Positions 44,721 through 53,960 are shown, counted from the first letter of the stretch. The stretch is 64,000 nucleotides of DNA from an uncultured Parafilimonas sp. (GCA_903882935.1 CAIRZB010000025.1:1-64000); one strand, 5' to 3'. Notes: generated from the letters alone by a model not told the origin. Numbers and translations: made by a program.

Positions 44721-45842
44721 ATGAAGAACATCAACGACAACCCAAATGCTGCGCCAAAGCCTTCCCCAAAAGGGGAGGGTCCCGGCGCGGATGGGTATTT
44801 AAAAGGGCGCGGTGCGCAGATAAACACCAAAAACCGCTTTTTGGTAAATGAGCGCACCAAAGAACATATTGAGGGCATTGACGACTGGTCGGAACCCAAC
44901 GTTGAAACGCAATACTTAGAGGAACACAGTAAAACCTTAGTTAACAAGGTTGACAGCCCCGACGTGGGCATGTGGTACAGCATGAACCCCTACCAAGGCT
45001 GCGAGCACGGCTGTATATATTGCTATGCCCGTAACGTGCACGAGTACTGGGGTTACAGTGCCGGGCTAGATTTTGAGCGGAAGATTATTGTGAAGAAAAA
45101 TGCCCCCGAACTTTTGCGCAAGTTTTTGATGCACCCCAAATGGGAATGCCTGCCCATAAGCCTTAGCGGCAACACCGATTGCTACCAACCGGCGGAGCAA
45201 AAATTTGGCATCACCCGCAAACTGTTGGAGGTATGCAACGAGTTTAACCAGCCGGTGGGCATGATAACCAAAAACGCAGGCATGCTGCGCGATAAGGACC
45301 TTATACAGGAAATGGCCAGCAAAAAGCTGATAAGCATATTGGTTTCCATCACCTCTTTTAATGAAGACTTGCGCCGTGTGATGGAACCCCGCACTACTAC
45401 GGCCAAGCAGCGGCTGCGTATTATTGAGCAGCTTAGCCAGGCAGGCGTGCGCATGGGTGTGATGCTTGGCCCCATGATACCCGGCCTGAACGAGCATGAA
45501 ATGCAGCGTATTATGAAGGCAGCCAGCGAACATGGGGCCAGCTTTAGTGCCTACACGTTTATACGCCTGAACGGGTCGGTAAAAATTATGTTCCATGACT
45601 GGTTATACAAAAACTTTCCCGACAGGGTCGACAAAGTATGGCACATGATAGAAGCCGGCCATGGCGGCCAGGTGAACGACAGCCGCTTTGGCCTGCGTAT
45701 GCGCGGCGAAGGCCCCATTAGCGACCTAGTGCGCCAGCAGTTTCAAAAATACAACAAACTGTATGGTCTTAATGCCGAGCGTTGGGAGCTGGATTGTACG
45801 ATATTTAGGCGGCCGGGGGCGGAGCAGGGGAGGTTGTTTTGA
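44721..45842 (+). CDS. PA0069-family radical SAM protein (SplB-related)
   Basis: 373-aa radical SAM enzyme. The cluster motif is CEHGCIYC (C-x3-C-x2-C, near residue 94-101), followed by YARNVHEYWGYSAGLDFE, typical of PA0069-type proteins distantly related to spore photoproduct lyase. The function of this family is not established; DNA repair is suggested by its location next to umuC/umuD-like genes. The first 35 or so residues (PKPSPKGEGPGADG...) are low-complexity and come from a type B repeat at 44760-44790, so conserved protein may start near KNRFL. Confidence 0.85.
   Translation: MKNINDNPNAAPKPSPKGEGPGADGYLKGRGAQINTKNRFLVNERTKEHIEGIDDWSEPNVETQYLEEHSKTLVNKVDSPDVGMWYSMNPYQGCEHGCIYCYARNVHEYWGYSAGLDFERKIIVKKNAPELLRKFLMHPKWECLPISLSGNTDCYQPAEQKFGITRKLLEVCNEFNQPVGMITKNAGMLRDKDLIQEMASKKLISILVSITSFNEDLRRVMEPRTTTAKQRLRIIEQLSQAGVRMGVMLGPMIPGLNEHEMQRIMKAASEHGASFSAYTFIRLNGSVKIMFHDWLYKNFPDRVDKVWHMIEAGHGGQVNDSRFGLRMRGEGPISDLVRQQFQKYNKLYGLNAERWELDCTIFRRPGAEQGRLF
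44760..44790. repeat. REP-like repeat, type B, inside radical SAM coding region
   Basis: CTTCCCCAAAAGGGGAGGG palindrome plus GC-rich tail, related to 26055-26089 and 26300-26330; encodes part of the N-terminus in frame. Confidence 0.5.
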
Positions 45843-45957
45843 GGGTAGGGTAATCAGTAATCTGTATTTGTTGGCTTGCAATTTAGATATTAGGTAATAA
45901 GTTTATTTTAATAGAGAGTATTTATTACATTTATATCAAATACCTGAACTTTTAACA

Positions 45958-46812
45958 ATGGCGAAGAATACTTTTAATCCGATTATCTCAGTTGAAGACG
46001 ACGGCTTGTACATTCCTGAAGTTGGAGCATGGGGCGACGAAAAATATAAATTATTGGGTGGTTATAGCGATATTTTTACCACGGGAATGAAAAATTTATG
46101 GGATAGTTTGGTTTATATTGATTTGTTTTCTGGTGCAGGTTTTGCCCGAATAAAGGGGACAAGTAAAATTAGAATGTCCTCTGCATTGATTGCGTTATCT
46201 GCGAAGCATAAATTTGACAAATATATTCTTTGCGAAGAAGATGATAAATGTTTGAATGCCTTAAAAACAAGAGTAAGCAAATATTTTCCAGAAGCAAACG
46301 TTCAGTATATTAATGGAGACTCGAATAAGAATGTTGAAGAAATTATTAAGGCAATTCCCAAGCATTCGAAGGACGAGAAGGTTTTACGATTTTGTTTCGT
46401 CGATCCTTTTTCTTTGAACTTAAAATTTGCAACTGTTAGGAAACTATCGGCTGTTGGTAAAATTGATTTCTTGATTTTATTGGCGTTACACATGGATGCA
46501 AATCGTAATTTATTCAATTATATTAATGAAAACAGTAAGAAGGTCGATGAATTTATTGAAGATACAGCTTGGAGGGACCAATTTAAAAAAGGACAGCTTC
46601 CAATCAAAGATTTTATCCGGTTTTTATCCAAGAAATATGACGATAATATGAAAAAAATTGGATACGTTGAGCCAGTAAAAAAACATCAAGTTAAAATAGA
46701 CGATATCAATGTTCCGTTATACTATTTAGCATTTTATTCTAAACACGAAAGAGGGAATGATTTTTTTCGGAAAGTTGAAAAATATTTATCTCCTCAACAA
46801 TCATTATTCTAA
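45958..46812 (+). CDS. tcmP: Three-Cys-motif partner protein TcmP
   Basis: 284-aa protein of the TcmP type, always found beside a DUF5131/Gp37-Gp68 'three-Cys-motif' protein as far as I recall. YIDLFSGAGFARI (near 53-65), CEEDDKC and FVDPFSLNLKF are the family landmarks and suggest an SAM-methyltransferase-like Rossmann fold. The gene is visibly more AT-rich than its neighbours (many AAA, TTA, GAT codons), a sign of recent transfer. Its TAA overlaps the next ATG (TAATG), so the pair is translationally coupled. Biochemical role unknown. Confidence 0.85.
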   Translation: MAKNTFNPIISVEDDGLYIPEVGAWGDEKYKLLGGYSDIFTTGMKNLWDSLVYIDLFSGAGFARIKGTSKIRMSSALIALSAKHKFDKYILCEEDDKCLNALKTRVSKYFPEANVQYINGDSNKNVEEIIKAIPKHSKDEKVLRFCFVDPFSLNLKFATVRKLSAVGKIDFLILLALHMDANRNLFNYINENSKKVDEFIEDTAWRDQFKKGQLPIKDFIRFLSKKYDDNMKKIGYVEPVKKHQVKIDDINVPLYYLAFYSKHERGNDFFRKVEKYLSPQQSLF

Positions 46813-47525
46813 TGGCACAATCTAGTATAGAGTGGACGGAAATGACTTGGAACCCAACAACTGGTTGCTCCAAAATTTCTGCAGGTTGCAAGTACTGCTA
46901 TGCCGAGGTTATGACAAGGCGTTTGCAGGCGATGGGCATAGATAAATACAAAGATGGCTTTGCAGTAAGAATGCATGAAGATGCGCTCGATATCCCCTAT
47001 ACATGGAAAAAGCCCAAAGTGGTTTTCGTAAATTCGATGAGCGATTTGTTTCACCCCGAAGTGCCGGTAGAATTTATCCATAAGGTGTTTGCTGTAATGA
47101 ACGACACGCCACAACATACTTACCAAGTGCTAACGAAAAGATCCGAGAGGCTTAACGAATTACACCATTTGTTTAACTGGACGAGCAATATATGGATGGG
47201 CGTTTCCGTGGAGAATGAAAAAGTAATACACCGGATTGACGATTTAAGAAATACCAGCGCGATGATTAAATTTCTGTCCTGTGAACCATTGATAGGGCCT
47301 TTGGAAAATATGAACCTACAAAATATTGATTGGGTAATTTCAGGCGGCGAAAGCGGCCGAAAAGCACGACCTATGGCAGAAGCGTGGGTGGTGGACATTA
47401 TGCAGCAATGCCAAGAGCAAAACGTTTCTTTCTTCTTCAAACAATGGGGCGGCACGAACAAAAAGAAAGCTGGCAGAATACTTGGCGGCAAAACGTACGA
47501 TGAAATGCCCTTATTAGCTGTTTAA
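46812..47525 (+). CDS. DUF5131 (phage Gp37/Gp68-like) three-Cys-motif protein
   Basis: 237-aa partner of TcmP. The motif WNPTTGCSKISAGCKYCYAE (near 14-33; C-x6... with the last two Cys as CKYC) looks like a radical-SAM-type iron-sulphur binding site, although the family is distinct. Other landmarks are VFVNSMSDLFHP, WMGVSVEN, CEPLIGP and ISGGESG. The family occurs in phages and bacterial genomic islands. It is the second member of a predicted two-gene mobile module; whether it acts in RNA/DNA modification or in defence is unknown. Confidence 0.88.
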   Translation: MAQSSIEWTEMTWNPTTGCSKISAGCKYCYAEVMTRRLQAMGIDKYKDGFAVRMHEDALDIPYTWKKPKVVFVNSMSDLFHPEVPVEFIHKVFAVMNDTPQHTYQVLTKRSERLNELHHLFNWTSNIWMGVSVENEKVIHRIDDLRNTSAMIKFLSCEPLIGPLENMNLQNIDWVISGGESGRKARPMAEAWVVDIMQQCQEQNVSFFFKQWGGTNKKKAGRILGGKTYDEMPLLAV

Positions 47526-47838
47526 AGGTTGTTCTTGAATAGGGCGTTTATTTAAAATGTATTCATTGATATACCAAAGATTAATCGTAGCCGAAATCGA
47601 ACCGTACTTAATACAAACTCGTTAGAGATGCTGTCAATATCGCAAATGAAACGATAAATCACCATCCATCCAACAATCCAGTTTTTGCCACGAAAGAGAT
47701 GCTCAACAACTATTTTACGATAGTTTTGTTGATGTTTTAGTGTTTTTTAAAAGGTATTGGCATGGAAATCCTAGATGTAAGTCGTACAATTAAACATCGG
47801 GCTTACACAACATTTCTCAAACGCAACAAAAAGATAGT
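47526..47838. other. Gene-free gap after the TcmP/DUF5131 pair
   Basis: 313 bp of AT-rich sequence with stops in all frames. I see no repeat, tRNA or recognisable att site; it may be the right edge of the transferred module. Confidence 0.5.
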
Positions 47839-48705
47839 ATGAAAATAGGCTTTATCGGGTTGGGTAACCTCGGCACCCCCATAGCAGAAAACCTTTTGCA
47901 AAAAGGCCACGCCCTGCTATTGTATAACAGAACAGCGGCCAAGGCCCAGCCTTTGGTAGAGAAGGGTGCCATGTTGGCGGCCACCGTTAAACAAGTGGCC
48001 GAAGGCAGCGATGTTGTGTTCAGCATCGTGTCGGATGATGGGGCGTTAAACCACATTACCCTGGGGGCAGATGGCATTGCCGCAAACCTTAAACCGGGCG
48101 GCATACATATTAGCATGAGTACCATTTTGCCTGCCACGGCTACCCAACTGAATGCATTACACCAGCAACATAAAAACCATTACATAGCTGCGCCTATTAT
48201 GGGCAGGCCCGAGGCTGCCAAAGCACGTAAGCTCAACTTTCTGGTGTCTGGCGATGCCCCGGTAATACAGTTGGCCAAACCGCTGCTTACAGATGCTGGC
48301 GCTGTAGGTATTTGGGAGTTTGGCAGCGAGGTAAGTGCCGCAAACGTGGCTAAGCTGTGCAGTAATTTCTTGATTATATCTGCCATTGAGGCTATGGCGG
48401 AGGCCATAAACTTGGGCAATAAAAGCGGTATTGACACAGCCAAATGGCATGCCATGCTTACCCAAACCCTATTTACCTCGCCCGTTTATGTAAACTATGG
48501 CAATATGATACTGAAGGATGCTTACGCACCCGGGGGCTTTGCCTTAAAACTTGGCTTAAAAGATGTAAACCTGGTATTGCAGCAGGGCGAAGCGGCTGGG
48601 GCGGCGATGCCTACCGCTGAGCTGGCCAAAAAGCAGCTAGATACCTGCATACAGCAAGGGCTGGGCGAGCATGACTGGACGGCCATTGCGATGGCGTTGA
48701 AATAG
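47839..48705 (+). CDS. NAD(P)-dependent beta-hydroxyacid dehydrogenase (HIBADH family)
   Basis: 288-aa oxidoreductase of the 3-hydroxyisobutyrate/tartronate-semialdehyde family. GFIGLGNLGTPIAENLL is the N-terminal Rossmann motif, APIMGRPEAA replaces the usual APVSGG substrate loop, and the catalytic Lys lies in NVAKLCSNF. The loop change resembles imine-reductase or glyoxylate-reductase-like members, so the substrate is uncertain. It lies 77 bp upstream of gatB, in the same direction. Confidence 0.85.
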   Translation: MKIGFIGLGNLGTPIAENLLQKGHALLLYNRTAAKAQPLVEKGAMLAATVKQVAEGSDVVFSIVSDDGALNHITLGADGIAANLKPGGIHISMSTILPATATQLNALHQQHKNHYIAAPIMGRPEAAKARKLNFLVSGDAPVIQLAKPLLTDAGAVGIWEFGSEVSAANVAKLCSNFLIISAIEAMAEAINLGNKSGIDTAKWHAMLTQTLFTSPVYVNYGNMILKDAYAPGGFALKLGLKDVNLVLQQGEAAGAAMPTAELAKKQLDTCIQQGLGEHDWTAIAMALK

Positions 48706-48782
48706 CGGGTTTTATGCGAACGGCTGTTTTTCGGCCGGTAAATATTCGCCCCAATCAGGTACATTTGCGCTTTATTGTTGAA

Positions 48783-50231
48783 ATGGATATTAAACACAAA
48801 TACGAAGCGGTAATAGGGCTGGAGGTGCATGCACAGCTTGCCACAGAGAGCAAACTTTTTTGCGGTGACAGTGTTGCCTTTGGTGCGGCACCCAATACCC
48901 ATGTTAGCCCAATAACACTGGGCCACCCCGGTACCTTGCCCAAAACAAACCGCAAAGCCGTTGAGTATGCCATTAAAATTGGGCTGGCCTGCCACTGCGA
49001 AATTGAACGGTACAACTACTTTGCGCGAAAAAATTATTTTTATCCTGATTTGCCAAAGGGCTACCAGGTATCGCAGCATACTACGCCCATTTGCAAGGGC
49101 GGTTATGTGACTATTAAAACGGAGCAGGGCCAGCGCGACATACTGCTAAACCGCATACACATGGAGGAGGATGCCGGCAAGAGCATTCACGATATGGACG
49201 AGGCATATACCTGCGTTGACTATAACCGTGCGGGTACCGCCTTGGTGGAAATTGTAACCGACCCTGTGATGCACACAGCCGATGAGGCCTACCAGTATAT
49301 AACCGAGCTGCGCAGACTTGTACGCTGGACGGGTATTTGTGACGGCAACATGGAAGAGGGCAGCCTGCGTTGCGATGCCAACGTTAGCATACGGCTAAAA
49401 GGCGAAACCAAGCTGGGCACTAAAGTGGAGGTGAAAAACCTTAACAGCATGCGCAATGTGAAGAAAGCCATTGAGTATGAGATTGACCGGATGATTGGCA
49501 TTGTGGAGGTAGGGGGTACCATAACCCAGCAAACAAGAAGCTTTGACGCCAGTAACGACACAACATTTGCAATTAGGGACAAGGAGGAGGCCAATGATTA
49601 CCGCTATTTTGCCGAGCCCGACTTAGCACCTTTTCTAATTACAGACGATTTTATACAGTCAGTTGAAAATGCTTTGCCCACTTTGCCGCAGGCTTTAATG
49701 CAAAAGTTTCAGCAGCAACTTGGGCTTACCGAGTATGATGCCGCACAGCTGTGTTTGGAAAAAAGCATTGCCGATTACTTTGAAGCAGTGATTGTACTTA
49801 CTGATAATTACAAGGCCGCAGCTAACTGGATAAATGGCCCAGTTAAACAGTATTTGAACGCACAAAAACTTACACTGGAAGAACTTACCTTAACGCCGGG
49901 CCAGTTGGCAGAACTAATAAAACTTACTGATGACGGTAAGGTTAACTTCTCAGTAGCGTCTTCAAAGCTGATGCCGTTATTGATACAGGATAGCACAAAA
50001 ACAGCACTAGGCTTGGCCACCGAGCTTAACCTGTTGCAGGTAAGCGACAATGGCGAATTGGCTGCTTGGGTAAACGAGGTAATTGCCAAAATGCCCGACA
50101 AAGTGGCCGAATATAAAAAGGGCAAAAAAGGCTTGCTTGGCTTGTTTGTGGGCGAAGTTAAGAAAGCGAGCAAAGGCAAGGCCGACCCGAAAGTTGTAAC
50201 GGCATTGCTGGAGCAAAAATTAAACAGTTAA
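48783..50231 (+). CDS. gatB: Asp/Glu-tRNA amidotransferase subunit B (GatB)
   Basis: 482-aa kinase subunit of the GatCAB complex, which amidates Glu-tRNA(Gln) and Asp-tRNA(Asn). YEAVIGLEVHAQL, the Zn-region residues CGD...., GHPGTLP and the YFPEPDL-like RYFAEPDLAP are clear; the C-terminal YqeY-like domain ends with FVGEVKKASKGKADP. The ATG at 48783 gives the family's usual N-terminus; an ATG at 48714 would add 23 unrelated residues. gatA and gatC are not in this window. Confidence 0.95.
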   Translation: MDIKHKYEAVIGLEVHAQLATESKLFCGDSVAFGAAPNTHVSPITLGHPGTLPKTNRKAVEYAIKIGLACHCEIERYNYFARKNYFYPDLPKGYQVSQHTTPICKGGYVTIKTEQGQRDILLNRIHMEEDAGKSIHDMDEAYTCVDYNRAGTALVEIVTDPVMHTADEAYQYITELRRLVRWTGICDGNMEEGSLRCDANVSIRLKGETKLGTKVEVKNLNSMRNVKKAIEYEIDRMIGIVEVGGTITQQTRSFDASNDTTFAIRDKEEANDYRYFAEPDLAPFLITDDFIQSVENALPTLPQALMQKFQQQLGLTEYDAAQLCLEKSIADYFEAVIVLTDNYKAAANWINGPVKQYLNAQKLTLEELTLTPGQLAELIKLTDDGKVNFSVASSKLMPLLIQDSTKTALGLATELNLLQVSDNGELAAWVNEVIAKMPDKVAEYKKGKKGLLGLFVGEVKKASKGKADPKVVTALLEQKLNS

Positions 50232-50253
50232 CAACTATTTTATACAAACATTT

Positions 50254-51417
50254 ATGCAAAAAACTGCCATTGTGTGCTTAGCGGCCATTGTACTGTTAGC
50301 CTCTTGCGCCAAAAAAAAGTACGGCCCGTTTACAGTAAAAGGCCAAATTGCGCACACTACGCTGCCCCAAACGCTGTTTTTGGAGAAGGTAACGCTGAAT
50401 GCGCCCAGCAATACCTCGCTGGATTCTCTAAAGCTGGCCGCAAACGGCAGTTTTGAATTGAAAGGCACCGGTAGTGAAGAATACCTATACCTTTTAACCA
50501 TTAACCACACACCTGTTGCTATTTTTATTAACGACAACGATGCAATACAAATGGATGTTGACCTTGCCAACAGCCGCCGCCCGGTAATAAACGGCAGCCT
50601 TGCCACGCAGCAATTGTATGGGTTTATTTCCACATTGTCTCACAGAGATTCCACTATAAGGGTTATTTCTGCCACGTTAGATTCTATGACCGGAAAACTG
50701 CCTTTTGATACGGCCGCTGCGCTCGCATTAAAAAGCCAGGGTGTTAAGCAGGTTACTGCCATGAACGATGAGATAAAAAGGGTTGTGCAAACCTCTAACA
50801 GCCCAGCACTGGTTTGTTACGCGTTGGAAAGGGCACGCGACACTGACCCCCAAGCCCTTGACAGTTTGGTAAAAACAGCTTCCCTTCGGTTTAAGGAACA
50901 TAGCACCATTGCCATTATAAAGAGCCTAATGGCACAAGCCGCCACCCAACCGCCCGCATCGGCCCAGCAACAAGGCCAGCAGGCGGCTTCAAATTACCCC
51001 TTGCTAAACCAGCAAGCACCCGACTTGGCCATGAACAGCGTAGACGGCAAGCCGATGAGCATAAAAAGCTTTAAGGGTAAATATGTGTTGGTTGATTTTT
51101 GGGCTAGCTGGTGCGGCCCCTGCCGCATGGAGAACCCTAATGTGGTAAAAGCCTGGAACCTTTTTAAACATAAAAATTTTACGATCCTAGGTGTGTCGTT
51201 GGATAACGACAATGCTGCTTGGATGCAGGCTATCAAGAGTGACGGCCTTGACTGGAACCATATGAGCGACTTAAAACAATGGGAAAGCGCCGCTGTTAGC
51301 TCCTACCAGTTTGATGGTATACCCTTTAACGTACTGATTGACCCCAGTGGTAAAATAATTGCATCAGAACTGCGCGGCCCAAAATTGATTGAAAAACTTG
51401 CAGAAGTGTTGAAATAG
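50254..51417 (+). CDS. Thioredoxin-like lipoprotein (DUF4369-TlpA)
   Basis: 387-aa envelope lipoprotein. The lipobox LASC places the Cys near residue 14, a DUF4369 domain spans about 25-115, and a C-terminal TlpA/AhpC-type thioredoxin fold carries WASWCGPCRMENP. It probably keeps periplasmic cysteines reduced or reshuffles disulfides. It starts 22 bp after gatB, so the two may share a transcript, and a very strong terminator follows. Confidence 0.88.
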   Translation: MQKTAIVCLAAIVLLASCAKKKYGPFTVKGQIAHTTLPQTLFLEKVTLNAPSNTSLDSLKLAANGSFELKGTGSEEYLYLLTINHTPVAIFINDNDAIQMDVDLANSRRPVINGSLATQQLYGFISTLSHRDSTIRVISATLDSMTGKLPFDTAAALALKSQGVKQVTAMNDEIKRVVQTSNSPALVCYALERARDTDPQALDSLVKTASLRFKEHSTIAIIKSLMAQAATQPPASAQQQGQQAASNYPLLNQQAPDLAMNSVDGKPMSIKSFKGKYVLVDFWASWCGPCRMENPNVVKAWNLFKHKNFTILGVSLDNDNAAWMQAIKSDGLDWNHMSDLKQWESAAVSSYQFDGIPFNVLIDPSGKIIASELRGPKLIEKLAEVLK

Positions 51418-51822
51418 TATTGCTTATATAGGCCTTGTTTGAGCGAACCAGTACCATTAAAGCCAATGCGTAAATGGCTAGGGAAGAAATAAGCCAATAG
51501 ATTATTAAACACGGGGCTATGCCTAAAGTGACATCTTTGGGCATAGCCCCGTGTTTATGTTGGTGATTAACAGCCGTAAACATTAAGCACGTTTGGTGGG
51601 TTGGTACGTAGGAGTGTGGGCAAGTTGGATAATGTAGAGACTGGTGTACGCGGGTGCAACGACAGCCACGGGTGAAATAGCTTAGCTGGTAATACGGAGG
51701 GATAAATTGGTATTTTGGGTAAAGTGAAAGGCTGCTTAATTTTTTTTTAATAAAGGATATACCTGCAAAAACATGCGCATCCTGTGTTATTTTTTTGTAA
51801 TTTCCGTTACAAATGATGCAGT
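51418..51822. other. Intergenic region with terminator
   Basis: 405-bp gap. Apart from the long hairpin at 51506-51557 it has short GC-rich stretches but no ORF I can support. Confidence 0.5.
51506..51557. terminator. Very strong hairpin after the thioredoxin-like gene
   Basis: Perfect 18-bp arms (51506-51523 and 51540-51557); the loop itself adds a U-G pair and AAAG/CTTT, giving about 23 bp with a 6-nt loop. No long T-run follows, so it may also be an RNA-stability or repeat element. Confidence 0.7.
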
Positions 51823-52542
51823 ATGAAAACGCTCTCAGAAACATGGTTTGCAGAAGGATTTATTGATTTTGAACTAAAAAAATATACCCTACTCGCATAC
51901 CTGCAGCAGGTAAATAAGTGTTTTGGCGAGTGCAAGCTTTACCCGCAGCTGGCCGATGTAATATTTCATTATAATAACCTGTCGGCTTTTAAGAAGAACA
52001 AACAATACCTACAGGAGCAGTTTCCTAAAAAATTTACGGGCATACAGTTACAAAAGCTGGGGCTATTGTACGAGAAGATGATTGAGGACGATGACTTGAT
52101 GCGTGAATTGGAGGACATTATACAATATGCAAGCAAAATATTACAAAGTACCATAAGCAATGGTACTGAAATATATGAAATGGTTGAGGATAATATGAGT
52201 ATTGCCCCCGTTGGCCTAGTTCCGCTAGATTTGAACGAGGGCTATTTTTTCCTAAGCACAGCCACAGATAAAAACACTAAGGTTTACCAATACCGCCTGA
52301 GTATATTTGAAAAGCACAACGAAAAATACCGCAGTATTAAAACAGAGTATGTTGATACATGGTACCGAAATTTTATAAATACCTATGAAAGCATAAAGGG
52401 CCAATTGATTCGCAACCGAAGTTTTTTGCCAAACCCTGCTGTTTACGCTATTGACGTGGCGCTTGGTTTCCCGGTTGATGAAACTATACTACCTATTGCA
52501 AAGCGCAGTTTGGTGAGGCACCTTACAGTGGGCCGGGCTTAG
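51823..52542 (+). CDS. Conserved hypothetical protein
   Basis: 239-aa soluble protein with no signal peptide, membrane helix or motif I can assign. The sequence is mixed alpha-helical, with an acidic middle (LYEKMIEDDDLMRELEDII) and ordered-looking C-terminal segment (YRLSIFEKHNEKYRSIKTEYVDTWYRN). Codon use is like its neighbours. It reads like a lineage-typical uncharacterised Bacteroidota protein; I cannot infer a function. Confidence 0.75.
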   Translation: MKTLSETWFAEGFIDFELKKYTLLAYLQQVNKCFGECKLYPQLADVIFHYNNLSAFKKNKQYLQEQFPKKFTGIQLQKLGLLYEKMIEDDDLMRELEDIIQYASKILQSTISNGTEIYEMVEDNMSIAPVGLVPLDLNEGYFFLSTATDKNTKVYQYRLSIFEKHNEKYRSIKTEYVDTWYRNFINTYESIKGQLIRNRSFLPNPAVYAIDVALGFPVDETILPIAKRSLVRHLTVGRA

Positions 52543-52743
52543 TATACCATATTGCAGATACTTGGCACTTGATGCGTAACGGGCTATTAGATGCGAAGGT
52601 TAGCCTGCTAATTTTTTTTGCATAGTACACATGTAAAAGCAAGGCTGCTTTACAAGTGGCGTGTTGGCTTTACGGTACAGTGCCTATAATATGGTGTTGA
52701 ATATTTGGGTGCAAATATGCCCCAACAGTTACCCTAAAAAAAG

Positions 52744-52783
52744 AAGGGCTTGCATGTTGTTATGATGCAGCCCTTGTTTTTTT
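52744..52783. terminator. Bidirectional terminator between hypothetical gene and dnaN
   Basis: AAGGGCTtGCAT / ATGCAGCCCTT stem with one bulge; seven Ts follow on the plus strand and an A-run (52736-52742) precedes it, serving the convergent dnaN transcript. Confidence 0.8.
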
Positions 52784-52811
52784 AAATATTGTAGAATTTC
52801 GAATGCTCGTT

Positions 52812-53927
52812 TTAGCTGTTTAGCATTAAAGGCATTACCAACATAAGCAATTCTTCCCCTTCAACCTGTTCGGTTGGCTTAATAATGCCTGCCCTTGTAG
52901 GCGTTGAAAGTTCAATTTTTACCTCGTCTGTGTCAGAGGCATTCAACATTTCAATTAAAAACTTGGCATTAAACGCAATTTGCAAGTCTTCACCATCGTA
53001 TTGGCAGCTCATTCTTTCCGTGCCTTCAAAGCTAAAGTCAATATCCTGGGCGGCCAGCTGCAGTTCGCTACCGGTAATGGTTAATGCCACTTGGTTAGTG
53101 CTTTTGTTGCTGAATATGCTAACGCGGCGCAAGGCACTTTGGAAATAGTTTTTATTTACCACCAGTTTATATGGATTGTCTAGCGGAATAACAACCTTGT
53201 AATCTGGGAAGCGGGCGTCAATCAACCGGCAAATCAGCTTTGTTGAGCCATGGGTGATAAACAAGTGGTTGCTGTTGTAGCTTATGGTTATTTCGTCGTT
53301 ATTGGCCGGTAGGGCGTTCTTAAGTAGGTTAAGGGGCTTTTTCGGTACAATAAAGCTGTCGGTTTTGGGGCAGCTAATATCGGTGCGTTTGTAACGCACA
53401 AGCCTGTGTGCGTCCGTTGCCACAAGCTGCATGCTTTCTTTCGTCAATTCAAAAAACACCCCCGTCATGGCCGGGCGCAGGTCATCGCTGCTAACAGCAA
53501 ACAAAGTTTTATTGATGCCTGTAACCAGCGCATCGCTTGTGGCGGTAAAGCTGTTGGTGTCGTCGGCAACCGGCTCTTTGGGAAAATTGTCGGGGTTTTC
53601 GCCCATTACCTTGTATTTGCCATTATCGCTGGTAATTTCAACGCCAAAATTTTTGTCAATATTAAACGTCAGGGGCTGGTCGGATGTGTTTTTAAGCGCA
53701 TCCAGCAAAATTTTGGCCGGTATACATACCCGCCCGTTGTCTTTGCTTTCCACATCCATGTTAATTTCCATCACGGTTTCCAAGTCGGTGGCTACCACGC
53801 TCAGTTTTTTATCCCGGATGTCAAATAAAAAATCTTCCAGTATTGGTAATACAGTGTTGGCGTTTATTACGCCGCTTATCTGTTGTAGGTGCTTTAATAA
53901 AGCTGAAGAAGAAACTATAAATTTCAT
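52812..53927 (-). CDS. dnaN: DNA polymerase III beta subunit (sliding clamp)
   Basis: 371-aa clamp protein with three topologically similar domains (MKFIVSSSALLKHLQQI; DLRPAMTGVFFEL; MLNASDTDEVKIEL) and the C-terminal LMLVMPLML hydrophobic peptide-binding edge. It tethers the polymerases, including Y-family ones, to DNA. It is alone, not next to dnaA or recF, as is common in Bacteroidota. Confidence 0.96.
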   Translation of the reverse strand: MKFIVSSSALLKHLQQISGVINANTVLPILEDFLFDIRDKKLSVVATDLETVMEINMDVESKDNGRVCIPAKILLDALKNTSDQPLTFNIDKNFGVEITSDNGKYKVMGENPDNFPKEPVADDTNSFTATSDALVTGINKTLFAVSSDDLRPAMTGVFFELTKESMQLVATDAHRLVRYKRTDISCPKTDSFIVPKKPLNLLKNALPANNDEITISYNSNHLFITHGSTKLICRLIDARFPDYKVVIPLDNPYKLVVNKNYFQSALRRVSIFSNKSTNQVALTITGSELQLAAQDIDFSFEGTERMSCQYDGEDLQIAFNAKFLIEMLNASDTDEVKIELSTPTRAGIIKPTEQVEGEELLMLVMPLMLNS

Positions 53928-53931
53928 ACAA

Positions 53932-53960
53932 TAAACTTAAATTACATGTTGGGCAACAAA
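53932..53960 (-). promoter_or_regulatory. Candidate dnaN promoter
   Basis: On the minus strand TTTG (53957-53960), a 17-bp spacer and TAAGTTTA (53932-53939) resemble the Bacteroidota -33/-7 pair. It is so close to the ATG that the transcript would be nearly leaderless. Confidence 0.3.
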
